From: Candidatus Electrothrix marina
GTDB taxonomy: Bacteria; Desulfobacterota; Desulfobulbia; Desulfobulbales; Desulfobulbaceae
DNA length: 9,219 nucleotides
Direction of reading: 5' to 3'
Assembly (NCBI GenBank): GCA_004028495.1
Contig: MTKS01000042.1
Span: forward strand, 1-9,219
The notes beneath the pieces were generated by a model. That model made no database searches. It was not told the DNA's origin and saw only the letters and a program-made list of their open reading frames with translations. This document shows positions 1 to 7,441 of this stretch, piece after piece. Made by a program: the position numbers and the translations under genes. Every line of letters starts with the position of its first letter. The stretch's first letter is position 1.

Positions 1-1230
1 TTCCATCCGCGTGGAAAACAATACCATACGCCGTTTTGCGCACTCAATAATATCACTTTTGATATCAAAAAAGGGCAGGCCCTCGGCGTCATCGGCAGAA
101 ACGGCAGCGGCAAATCATCCTTACTTCAGCTTATCACCGGCATTCAGCAGCCGACCGCAGGAACTGTGGCAGTGAACGGACGCATCTCAGCCCTGCTTGA
201 GCTTGGTGCCGGTTTCAATCCGGAATTCACCGGCAGAGAAAATGTCTATCTCAATACGGCAATTCAGGGATTTTCCGAAGTCGATACTGATGAGCGGTTC
301 CAGCGAATTGCCGAATTTGCTGATATCGGCGAATTCATTGACCGCCCGGTCAAGACCTACTCCAGCGGTATGTATATCCGCCTAGCCTTTGCCGCTGCGG
401 TCAGCGTGCAGCCGGAAATCCTGATTGTTGATGAGGCTCTTTCTGTCGGTGATATCTTTTTTCAGCAGAAATGTATGACCCATATGAAAAAGATGATGGA
501 AGGGTGTACCATTGTGCTGGTCAGCCATGACATGCATTCGATTATCAACCTCTGCGATCGCGTTCTGCTGCTGGAAAACGGACATGTTACCTTTGACGGT
601 GATCCGATGGAGGGGGTCAATCAGTACACCAAGATACTCCACGACGAGCATTTCAGCGGGGGAGAAAAAACAGAAACTGTGGAGCGGGCCGAGGTGTTAC
701 CGCAAGATATTACCGAAAAAATGGCAAAGCTCGCAGATGATTTTCCCCAATGGACACGCGTACCTGATAAAAAACGCTCCGGTGTTGAGCAGGTTGCTAT
801 TGAGTCCTTAAGTATCACCGGCCAGGGAAAGCCGATCAACGTGGTCCAGCAGGGAGACATCATCACTATCCGATTGCTTGTTCATGCTGTCACAGACATG
901 AATGAGATCATCTTTGGATATAATATCAAGGACAGAATAGGCAATGCGCTCTTCGGTGAAAACAGCCTTTGTCTTGACGCTTCGGCTCTGCATCTTGATG
1001 CCGGCTATAATTTCGTTGAGTATTCATTCATATGGCCAGAAGTATATCCTTATAAATACACGATTACCGTAGGAATCGGCCAAGGCTTGATCCCCTTGGG
1101 ACATGTTGTACAATGCTGGGCCCATGATATCGCCTCGATAACCGCTGTAACGCCGGGACGATCCATCCACGGTATGTTCAACAATGACCTGAAAACATTA
1201 ACTGTCACCCCTGTAAAATCAAGCACATGA
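1..1230 (+). CDS. Polysaccharide ABC exporter ATP-binding protein, Wzt-like (5' partial)
   Basis: This is the ATPase of an ABC exporter that moves a lipid-linked polysaccharide across the inner membrane. The frame is open from base 1, so the true start lies upstream; the first ATG in frame (166) cannot be the start because Walker A (GRNGSGKS, 94-117) precedes it. The remaining motifs are in order: ABC signature YSSGM at 358-372, Walker B ILIVDE at 418-435, and the switch histidine in LVSHD near 526-528. These and the downstream DxxF-type segment (VGDIFFQQKC) are typical of the O-antigen/teichoic-acid exporter ATPase subfamily. From about 770 to 1215 there is a second domain (start ...VEQVAIESLSITG...) with the alternating beta pattern of the Wzt C-terminal carbohydrate-binding domain. 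In known systems that domain recognises the modified chain end before export. The partner permease is not in the window and would be expected upstream. The stop overlaps a possible small ORF (ATGA at 1227-1230). The family is certain; the sugar is unknown. Confidence 0.95.
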   Translation, partial: FHPRGKQYHTPFCALNNITFDIKKGQALGVIGRNGSGKSSLLQLITGIQQPTAGTVAVNGRISALLELGAGFNPEFTGRENVYLNTAIQGFSEVDTDERFQRIAEFADIGEFIDRPVKTYSSGMYIRLAFAAAVSVQPEILIVDEALSVGDIFFQQKCMTHMKKMMEGCTIVLVSHDMHSIINLCDRVLLLENGHVTFDGDPMEGVNQYTKILHDEHFSGGEKTETVERAEVLPQDITEKMAKLADDFPQWTRVPDKKRSGVEQVAIESLSITGQGKPINVVQQGDIITIRLLVHAVTDMNEIIFGYNIKDRIGNALFGENSLCLDASALHLDAGYNFVEYSFIWPEVYPYKYTITVGIGQGLIPLGHVVQCWAHDIASITAVTPGRSIHGMFNNDLKTLTVTPVKSST

Positions 1231-1358
1231 ACGCTAAACTATTCTACAGCGCAATATACATAGGACGTTCTCATCCCGTAGCTGATTTCAAAATCAAACG
1301 GACAGCTGAAAGCATACTGACCCAATCCGGCGTGAGCAGGAAGCAACCCAATGTGTGA
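1227..1358 (+). CDS. Possible small ORF (43 aa) bridging exporter and methyltransferase
   Basis: An ATG at 1227 overlaps the exporter stop as ATGA. It opens a 43-residue frame (MNAKLFYSAIYIGRSH... to ...SRKQPNV) that ends with TGA at 1356-1358, eight bases inside the next gene. It therefore fills the whole 120-base gap and would couple translation of both neighbours, as ATGA junctions do elsewhere in this operon. No clear Shine-Dalgarno sequence precedes it. The peptide is basic in its second half, shows no membrane helix, and I do not recognise it. It could be a real small protein, a leader-like coupling ORF, or a chance open frame; conservation in relatives would decide. Confidence 0.3.
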   Translation: MNAKLFYSAIYIGRSHPVADFKIKRTAESILTQSGVSRKQPNV

Positions 1359-2499
1359 CAAATATATTGTCCAAGACAGCGACAAGCTGCGCCGGATTGA
1401 GGAAGCCCTGCTGGCCACCTATTTCAAAAATTACGATCAGGAATTCCTGACCACAGAAACCGGCAAAGAAGACATCAAAGCCAATGTCTATCGGCGCTAT
1501 AACAGTGCGCTCAAACATGTCGTTCCCTGGGTGGCAAAACAAGTTGACCTGACTGGAAAAACGCTTCTTGAAATCGGCAGCGGTACAGGCTCAAGCACAG
1601 CGGCCTTTGCTCATTTTGTCGACAAAATAGACGGCTATGATATTGACGGGCAGGCCCTTGCCGGGGCCCGGGCACGCATGGAGGTTATGGAGTTTGATAA
1701 TGTAGCCCTGCATCTTGTTGCACCTCAGCATCTCGTCGGCACTCTGAAGGAAAATCACGCGGACGGGGTTGATATTATCCTCCTCTTTGCTGTTCTTGAG
1801 CACCAGACGATTCAGGAGCGTCATGAAACTATAAAATTATGCTGGGAGCTGCTGAATCCCGACGGAATATTGGTCGTCACCGAGACACCGAACCTGCTGC
1901 AATATACCGATACGCATACTTCTCTTCTTCCTTTTCAGCATCTTCTGCCCACAGAATTATACGCTCGCTACGCCGACCGATCACCAAGAGAAGGATTCGG
2001 CAATTGTTTTACCGATGCACCATCTCTTTCCTGCGAAGACCTGGATGCCTCAATCATGCGTTGGGGCAGAGGGGCAAGCTATCACGACTTTGAACTGGCC
2101 CTTGGTAAGGATCACGGAAAATATCTCGTCGCCAACGGCTTTGAGCAGGAAATTTTGAGCTGGGTGGATGTCTCCCTTGAAGAAGAACTGCTGCGCTATT
2201 TTTTCGAGGCTAAATGCCTTGATGTACCGCTTGCCTTTTCCCGAATCGTGCTCAATCTTATCTATAAAAAAAGTGAAATCCCTTCCGCCTGCCTTCCGCC
2301 TGCTCCGGAGCAGATATTCATCATCGACAAATACCTCTATCGAGAACAGGAGTTTGTTATCAACAGTCTGACTGAACAGTTGGCAGGGGCAGAAAAACAG
2401 CTGCATGATATCCTTGCATCCAAACGCTGGTTGCTGGGGAATATTTTAGCTGCTCCCTATCGCAAAATGAAAGCTTTGTTTTCCGATTCAGCCACCTGA
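1351..2499 (+). CDS. SAM-dependent methyltransferase with C-terminal coiled coil
   Basis: A 382-residue class I (Rossmann) methyltransferase, probably acting on a sugar of the surface polysaccharide. Motif I is LEIGSGTG (about 73-80), the acidic strand-2 residue is in GYDID (95-99), a FAVLEH segment (146-151) matches motif IV/V surroundings, and LNPDGILVVTETPN (168-181) is the usual post-motif strand. Residues 200-320 form an extra region with no motif I recognise. Residues about 331-356 are a heptad-like, glutamate/glutamine-rich coiled coil, followed by SKRWLLGNILAAPYRKMKAL, a basic-aromatic tail of the kind found at the ends of many polysaccharide-cluster glycosyltransferases. That tail may associate with the membrane. 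The start is supported by AGGAAG at 1338-1343, seven bases before ATG. Its place next to the Wzt-like ATPase suggests, by analogy with chain-terminating methyltransferases, a role in capping, but no kinase domain like that of WbdD is present. Substrate unknown. Confidence 0.88.
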   Translation: MCDKYIVQDSDKLRRIEEALLATYFKNYDQEFLTTETGKEDIKANVYRRYNSALKHVVPWVAKQVDLTGKTLLEIGSGTGSSTAAFAHFVDKIDGYDIDGQALAGARARMEVMEFDNVALHLVAPQHLVGTLKENHADGVDIILLFAVLEHQTIQERHETIKLCWELLNPDGILVVTETPNLLQYTDTHTSLLPFQHLLPTELYARYADRSPREGFGNCFTDAPSLSCEDLDASIMRWGRGASYHDFELALGKDHGKYLVANGFEQEILSWVDVSLEEELLRYFFEAKCLDVPLAFSRIVLNLIYKKSEIPSACLPPAPEQIFIIDKYLYREQEFVINSLTEQLAGAEKQLHDILASKRWLLGNILAAPYRKMKALFSDSAT

Positions 2500-2521
2500 T
2501 TCCAAACCACTTGTCTTTCTT

Positions 2522-4210
2522 ATGAAAATAGGTATTTTTCTGGGTTCCCCAAGGATTAACGGAGGAACCTATGTTATTTATGAACATGCCTCCCGGCTGA
2601 AAAAAAAGGGGCATCGAGTTATCCTGGTAACCAAGCAGGAGGTGACACCGGAAGAACATGCATGGCATTCATCTGCCCATGAACTGGAATGGCTAACTTT
2701 GGAACAGGCCAAGGCGGAATCCTTTGATATGGTACTGGCAACTTGGTGGCAGAGCCCCTTCTTGCTTCATGAACTCAAAGCTGCGCATTACGCCTATTTT
2801 GTCCAATCCATAGAAACTCGTTTTTTCGAAGAGCCGGATCCGACAAACTACAACACAAAAGATATAGGTGTATGGCAGGAGATCTGCGAAAAAACCTATT
2901 CCTACGCCCTGCCGATCATCACCGAGGCTGCTTGGATCCAGGACTACATCTATAGAAAATACAATAATTATCCCCAACTGGTGCGCAACGGCATTCGCAA
3001 GGACATCTATACTGCCAAAGGAAAAGCCGTTGCTCCCCGTGAACCGGGCCGCTTCCGAGTCCTGGTGGAAGGTCCGGTTGATGTTGCCTATAAAAATGTT
3101 CCCTCCTCCATCAGGCTGGCAAAAGAAGCCGGGGTCGATGAAATCTGGCTTCTCACTTCATCGGCTGTTGATCAGTACGAGCATATTGACAGGGTGTTTT
3201 CGCAAATTCCTATTCACGAAACCCCGGAAATCTACCGTTCCTGTGACCTTCTGCTCAAGCTCAGTTATGTAGAGGGAATGTTCGGCCCGCCTCTGGAGAT
3301 GTTCCACTGCGGCGGCACAGCCCTGGTCTATGACGTGACCGGCCATGACGAGTATATTATTCATGATCAGAACAGCTATGTCGTAGCACGAGATGAGGAG
3401 GAAGAAGTTATTCGTTTTCTTCGGCATCTCAAAGAAAATCCGCTGGAACTGGAACGCCTGAAACAGGGGGCTCTACAGACAGCCTCCGAATGGCCGGATT
3501 GGGATGAATGCGCTGATCTGTTTGAAAAAGTGCTGGTAGAAATAACAGCCAAACGACCGACAAGCAGAGAGTACCTCAAACAATATACAGAAAAATTGTT
3601 TGAGGCGAGAATACCTTTTTTTCAGGCTGCTGCTCAAAAATCTTTTTCAGATCGGGAAAAGGCTGTATGGCGCGGGAAGGAAACAGATAAAAATAACTTT
3701 GCTGAATTATATTGGGATGGTCAGGGAAAATTTGTCAGCGAAAAATCTCAGTGGCGACATTATAGAAGCGAGGAATGGGCGACAATCTCCTTTGAACTGC
3801 CAGCAGAAAAATCGCCGCTTTGGCTCCGTCTGGACCCCGGCATTCGGGTAGGCATAATTGAAATTGCATCTCTTACGGTATGCAACAAAACTCAACACTC
3901 CGAGATTATATCTTTTAGTGATCCAAATGAGTTCCAGTCTCTCTTTTTGACCGGTGATGCAAAATGGCTGTTCCCGGAAAAAAAGAATATTATTTTTTCC
4001 TACGGGCCGGATCCGATATTTGTTTTACCGGAACTGCAACAAGAAGTTATTGATACCGGAGACCTTCTGGAGATCAGAATCAAACTAAAAGAAACAGGGG
4101 TGCAGCAATTTTTCGATACGCATCAACTCAGTTTTCCAGATCAGTTGCAAGTTACTACCGAACAGCCTCGGCCTTGGTGGCACCGTCTATTTCTACAAGA
4201 AAAAATATGA
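2522..4210 (+). CDS. GT4-type (GT-B) glycosyltransferase with extra C-terminal domain
   Basis: A 562-residue cytoplasmic glycosyltransferase that would transfer a sugar from a nucleotide donor to the growing glycan. The N-terminus (MKIGIFLGSPRINGGTY) is the first GT-B strand with its glycine-rich loop. The second half-domain has the EX7E motif of retaining GT4 enzymes: E251 and E259 in VEGMFGPPLEM, followed by HCGGTALVYDVTGHDEYI (262-279), the usual donor-site region. GT4 enzymes normally end near residue 350-380. Here about 180 more residues follow: a helical linker (about 346-390) and then a beta-rich stretch (about 395-545, e.g. WATISFELP, PLWLRLDPG, VGIIEIASLTV). This resembles the jelly-roll-like accessory domains seen in some rhamnan-type transferases, though I cannot assign it. 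The start is the first ATG, 22 bases after the methyltransferase stop, but no good Shine-Dalgarno sequence precedes it. Its end overlaps the next gene as ATGA. Confidence 0.88.
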   Translation: MKIGIFLGSPRINGGTYVIYEHASRLKKKGHRVILVTKQEVTPEEHAWHSSAHELEWLTLEQAKAESFDMVLATWWQSPFLLHELKAAHYAYFVQSIETRFFEEPDPTNYNTKDIGVWQEICEKTYSYALPIITEAAWIQDYIYRKYNNYPQLVRNGIRKDIYTAKGKAVAPREPGRFRVLVEGPVDVAYKNVPSSIRLAKEAGVDEIWLLTSSAVDQYEHIDRVFSQIPIHETPEIYRSCDLLLKLSYVEGMFGPPLEMFHCGGTALVYDVTGHDEYIIHDQNSYVVARDEEEEVIRFLRHLKENPLELERLKQGALQTASEWPDWDECADLFEKVLVEITAKRPTSREYLKQYTEKLFEARIPFFQAAAQKSFSDREKAVWRGKETDKNNFAELYWDGQGKFVSEKSQWRHYRSEEWATISFELPAEKSPLWLRLDPGIRVGIIEIASLTVCNKTQHSEIISFSDPNEFQSLFLTGDAKWLFPEKKNIIFSYGPDPIFVLPELQQEVIDTGDLLEIRIKLKETGVQQFFDTHQLSFPDQLQVTTEQPRPWWHRLFLQEKI

Positions 4211-5637
4211 ATACCAGAATAGTCAACAAAAACAATAATACTCCTGCATTTAAATTCATTCTAAGCCATTTTGATCTGTTCATCAGCATGGCCTTGGCTT
4301 TTTTTGGAATCTATATTTTTTATCCCGGTGCTATGTCCCTGGACTCCGTTGCCCAGTGGTTACAGGTGATAGATCCAAGATATCTTACCACTTGGCATCC
4401 TCCTGTCATGGTGTACCTCTGGTCACTGTTTAATAAAATTACTCCTGGTACGCAAGGGTTACTGATATTTCATTATCTCATTTATTTTTTGTCGCTCTAC
4501 ACGCTCGCCAATGTTTTTTATTCCAGAATTACCCATAGATGCCTTTTCATTCTTATTCTTGGTTTGTTTCCCCCGATCTTTTTTTTCAACGGTGTGATAT
4601 GGAAAGATGTTTCAATGCTTACGTCCCTTTCCATGGCTTTTGCGCTGCTGTTTAAATTTGAAGCCGATAAAAAAAAGATATGGCTTCTGCTGTCGATCTG
4701 TTTTTTACTGTACGGGGCATCTGTACGGCATAATGCTGTAATCTGTCTTCTTCCTTATATAGTTTATGTATTATCTTTACTGATTAAAACGGAGAAAAAG
4801 AAAAAAACAATCCTGCTCTGCGTACTGACGCCAATGCTTTTTTTCGGGGGTGTTAAATTGACCAGATATGCGAATTTCGGCTTTGTAAAAGACTGGCAGG
4901 TTGCTCACAACATGGAGAACTCAGCGTTTATCTGGGATTTATGGGTAATGTCCGTAGAATTAAAAAAAAATATTATTCCCCAATATGTCTTTCATGACCC
5001 GGCGACCAAGTTAACCGTTAAAGAGTTAAAAGATTATTATGTTCCCTATACTGCTTCGGTTTTATGGCTTCCCTTGATCAGCCGAGTTAAATGGCAGAAA
5101 TCGTTCCCGGATAAAAAGTTTAAACAGGATTTTTTCAGGTTGGTTTTCAAGTATCCGCTGGCCTATCTCAAGGTGAGAACCAGGATTGTCTTGTATATGC
5201 TGGGGATAAAGAAACCGATAATTCTACCCTATCAGTTCAAAATCTATAAACCTTGGAAAAAAGATGATTGGTTGTATGAGGCCTCCAAGGATTTAGATTT
5301 CAGGAATAAAAAAGTGTTGCACAGGGCAGAAAAACTCGCTCAACTGTTGTTGGATAAGACACCGCTCTACCTGCTGTGGGTCTATTTTGTTTTGATTCTA
5401 CTGCAGTTTGTCGGTATATTTTTATACCGTAATGCACTCGGCAAACATTTCAGACAATATCTTCTGGTACTGATAACAGGGACAATGTACTGGCTGCCTT
5501 TTATTTTCATTAGTGCGGCTGCTGATTTCAGATACAGCGTCTTTGTGGTATATTGCAGTGTTATTATGCTCCCCCTGTTATTGAAAGGTGCTGTTCATCA
5601 TCATAACCGGCCACTTATTGCAAACAAAGAATCATGA
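4207..5637 (+). CDS. Polytopic membrane protein, GT-C glycosyltransferase-like (DUF6020-like)
   Basis: A 476-residue inner-membrane protein with about ten or eleven hydrophobic helices and a long polar loop (roughly residues 225-380) before the last three. The first helix (about 22-39) is followed by YPGAMSLDSVAQW with D46, and by WHPP at 63-66. An acidic residue in the first periplasmic loop and such a following motif are typical of GT-C enzymes, which use polyprenyl-phosphate sugars outside the membrane. The family looks like DUF6020, recalled from memory rather than searched. I chose ATG 4207 over the in-frame ATG 4174 because it gives an ATGA overlap with the preceding gene, as at the other junctions, and avoids 37 bases of overlap. 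The gene is visibly richer in A and T than its neighbours and contains an A9 run at 4962-4970. The next gene encodes the likely donor-making enzyme. The sugar and acceptor are unknown; a ligase or export role is less likely but possible. Confidence 0.8.
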   Translation: MNTRIVNKNNNTPAFKFILSHFDLFISMALAFFGIYIFYPGAMSLDSVAQWLQVIDPRYLTTWHPPVMVYLWSLFNKITPGTQGLLIFHYLIYFLSLYTLANVFYSRITHRCLFILILGLFPPIFFFNGVIWKDVSMLTSLSMAFALLFKFEADKKKIWLLLSICFLLYGASVRHNAVICLLPYIVYVLSLLIKTEKKKKTILLCVLTPMLFFGGVKLTRYANFGFVKDWQVAHNMENSAFIWDLWVMSVELKKNIIPQYVFHDPATKLTVKELKDYYVPYTASVLWLPLISRVKWQKSFPDKKFKQDFFRLVFKYPLAYLKVRTRIVLYMLGIKKPIILPYQFKIYKPWKKDDWLYEASKDLDFRNKKVLHRAEKLAQLLLDKTPLYLLWVYFVLILLQFVGIFLYRNALGKHFRQYLLVLITGTMYWLPFIFISAAADFRYSVFVVYCSVIMLPLLLKGAVHHHNRPLIANKES

Positions 5638-6830
5638 CCACAACTACTGAATCAAAAAATAATAACGACGAATCATCAATAGAGCTTTCCGTTGTCATTC
5701 CGTGCCTCAATGAAGCGGATACGCTGGAGATATGTATTGAGAAGGCACAGAGGGCCATGCGTGACCATGGTATCACCGGCGAGGTGATTGTTGCGGATAA
5801 CGGCAGCACGGACGGTTCTCTTGAAATAGCGGAGAAAATGAACGCCCGAATAATTGCCGTGCAGGCAAAGGGATACGGTGCCGCTTTACAGGGTGGCATT
5901 GAAGGTTCTGCTGGCAAATTTGTGATTATGGGAGATGCGGACGACAGTTATGACTTCCTCGAAGTTCCTAAATTCGTCGATAAATTACGAGACGGCTATG
6001 ACTTGGTGATGGGGTGCCGGCTGCCCGGCGGCGGCGGAACTGTCGCACCGGGGGCCATGCCCTTCCTGCATCGCTGGTGGGGCAATCCGATGTTTACCTT
6101 TATGGCGAGAAAGATGTTTAAGATGCCTACCCATGATGTATATTGCGGGCTCAGAGGTTTCACCCGTGAGCTTTATGACCGGCTCAAACTCACCTGTACC
6201 GGCATGGAATTTGCCACTGAAATGTTGATCAAAAGCAGTCTGACAGGAGAGAAGATCGCTGAAGTACCCATTACCCTCCATCCGGACGGACGGAAGAATC
6301 GGGCACCGCATCTGAAGACCTTCAGTGACGGCTGGCGGACCTTGCGTTTTTTTATGATGTACAGCCCCAGATGGCTTTTTTTAATGCCCGGACTTTTTTT
6401 GGTTTTCCTCGGGCTTATCGGCTACGGTCTCGCTATGCCCGGGGTTGCGATTTTCGGGGCTGTTCTTGATGCGCATACCCTTCTTTTCGCCAGCTTATCC
6501 ATTATAATCGGTTACCAGAGTATGTCCTTTGCCGTATTGGCAAAAATTTTCTCCATTCGGGAAAAATTTATTCCGGAAGATAAACGGATAAATCGTTTCT
6601 TTGAGATCTTTACCTTGGAGAAAGGAATAACGGTCGGAGCCTGTGTATCGCTTTGCGGGATTGTTACACTCGGTACTGCGGTGGTCCATTGGTGGCAAAC
6701 AGGTTTTGCCGGGCTTGATTATGCCGAGACTATGCGAATCGTGATTCCCGGTTTTACGCTGACAATTTTGGGGTATCAAAGTGTTATGGGGAGTTTCTTC
6801 GCCAGTATTCTCGGGATGCCGCGCAAATGA
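5634..6830 (+). CDS. GT2 polyprenyl-phosphate sugar synthase with four C-terminal TM helices
   Basis: A 398-residue enzyme of the dolichol-phosphate mannose synthase-like GT2 group, expected to move a sugar from a nucleotide donor onto polyprenyl phosphate at the cytoplasmic face. Residues 18-25 (LSVVIPCL) start the GT-A fold. ADNGSTDGS (54-62) is the nucleotide-binding loop, and GDADDSYDF (100-108) is the metal-binding aspartate motif. After a GLRGFTRE segment near residue 180, the sequence continues to PDGRKNRAPHL and the amphipathic stretch leading to the membrane. Four helices follow at about 246-270, 281-306, 333-355 and 370-394. This architecture is found in GtrB/DPM-type enzymes, although classical GtrB has two helices. 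The start ATG overlaps the stop of the GT-C-like gene (ATGA, 5634-5637), which supports a functional pair. The stop overlaps the next methyltransferase in the same way. The sugar (mannose, glucose or other) cannot be told. Confidence 0.92.
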   Translation: MTTTTESKNNNDESSIELSVVIPCLNEADTLEICIEKAQRAMRDHGITGEVIVADNGSTDGSLEIAEKMNARIIAVQAKGYGAALQGGIEGSAGKFVIMGDADDSYDFLEVPKFVDKLRDGYDLVMGCRLPGGGGTVAPGAMPFLHRWWGNPMFTFMARKMFKMPTHDVYCGLRGFTRELYDRLKLTCTGMEFATEMLIKSSLTGEKIAEVPITLHPDGRKNRAPHLKTFSDGWRTLRFFMMYSPRWLFLMPGLFLVFLGLIGYGLAMPGVAIFGAVLDAHTLLFASLSIIIGYQSMSFAVLAKIFSIREKFIPEDKRINRFFEIFTLEKGITVGACVSLCGIVTLGTAVVHWWQTGFAGLDYAETMRIVIPGFTLTILGYQSVMGSFFASILGMPRK

Positions 6831-7435
6831 GCCTGCTTGATTCCGTTCACGGCTCATATATACATACCAGACGGGTTCGTGTGTTATCCGATCTTCTGGT
6901 TCAATCGGTGCCGCCTGATTGCTCAGTGCTTGACATCGGGTGCGGCGACGGATTGCTTGCTGCCGATCTTGCGGCACGACGACAGGATATAAAGGTGTGC
7001 GGAGCGGATGTCCTTGTCAGACCTTCCGCAGCTATACCTGTCCGGAAGATTGACGGCCAGCAGCTGCCGTGGGAAAACAAGAGTATTGATGTGGCGATGT
7101 TTATTGATGTCCTGCACCATTGTGACGACGCGACCGCTCTTCTTCGTGAGGCGAAACGTGTAGCCCGTCAGGCCATAATTATTAAGGATCATAATCTGAC
7201 CGGCCTCCTCGCCCATTCACGTCTCTCGTTAATGGACTGGGTCGGCAATGCGCGACACGGTGTTTCGTTGCGGTGCAGGTATTTCACAGAGGAAGAATGG
7301 GCAGAAATATTTACTCGGCTGTCTTTGCGGATTGAGCATATCAGCTCGGATTTCACTTTATACCCTTGGCCTCTTGAGTGGATATGCGGCGGACGGCTTC
7401 ACTTTATGGCCTTGTTGCGTTCAGGAGGTTCATAA
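6827..7435 (+). CDS. Class I SAM-dependent methyltransferase (small)
   Basis: A 202-residue soluble methyltransferase of the Methyltransf_11 type. Motif I is VLDIGCGDG at residues 34-42. The acidic strand-2 residue is in GADV (near 62-65), DGQQLPW is the typical motif IV approach, and FIDVLHHC with the following REAKRVARQAIIIKDH segment matches motifs IV to VI. There is no N-terminal signal and no membrane segment. The protein is close to the minimum length for this fold, so it has little room for a substrate domain. The ATG overlaps the GT2 stop (ATGA 6827-6830), making translational coupling likely. Because it follows the polyprenyl-phosphate-sugar synthase so tightly, it may act on a sugar intermediate or a lipid-linked sugar. 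That is inferred from position only. Confidence 0.88.
   Translation: MSLLDSVHGSYIHTRRVRVLSDLLVQSVPPDCSVLDIGCGDGLLAADLAARRQDIKVCGADVLVRPSAAIPVRKIDGQQLPWENKSIDVAMFIDVLHHCDDATALLREAKRVARQAIIIKDHNLTGLLAHSRLSLMDWVGNARHGVSLRCRYFTEEEWAEIFTRLSLRIEHISSDFTLYPWPLEWICGGRLHFMALLRSGGS
7423..7428 (+). promoter_or_regulatory. Strong ribosome binding site of the last methyltransferase
   Basis: AGGAGG is the only near-perfect Shine-Dalgarno sequence in the cluster. It lies inside the end of the preceding gene, 13 bases before ATG 7442. It marks the first junction after 5634 that does not rely on an ATGA overlap. Confidence 0.55.
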
Positions 7436-7441
7436 CGATTT

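Noticed and set aside
166..168. ATG at 166 as start of the exporter ATPase.
   Set aside because: Walker A lies at 94-117 in the same open frame, so the protein begins before the window.
2050..2406. Minus-strand frame of 118 codons opposite the first methyltransferase.
   Set aside because: It lies opposite a well-supported gene, its peptide shows no family features, and all neighbouring genes run on the plus strand.
4174..4206. Alternative upstream ATG for the GT-C-like protein.
   Set aside because: It would overlap the glycosyltransferase gene by 37 bases without a ribosome-binding site; ATG 4207 makes an ATGA overlap like the other junctions.
6495..6977. Minus-strand frame of 160 codons across the GT2/methyltransferase junction.
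   Set aside because: Its translation has no recognisable domain and lies opposite two convincing genes with clear motifs.
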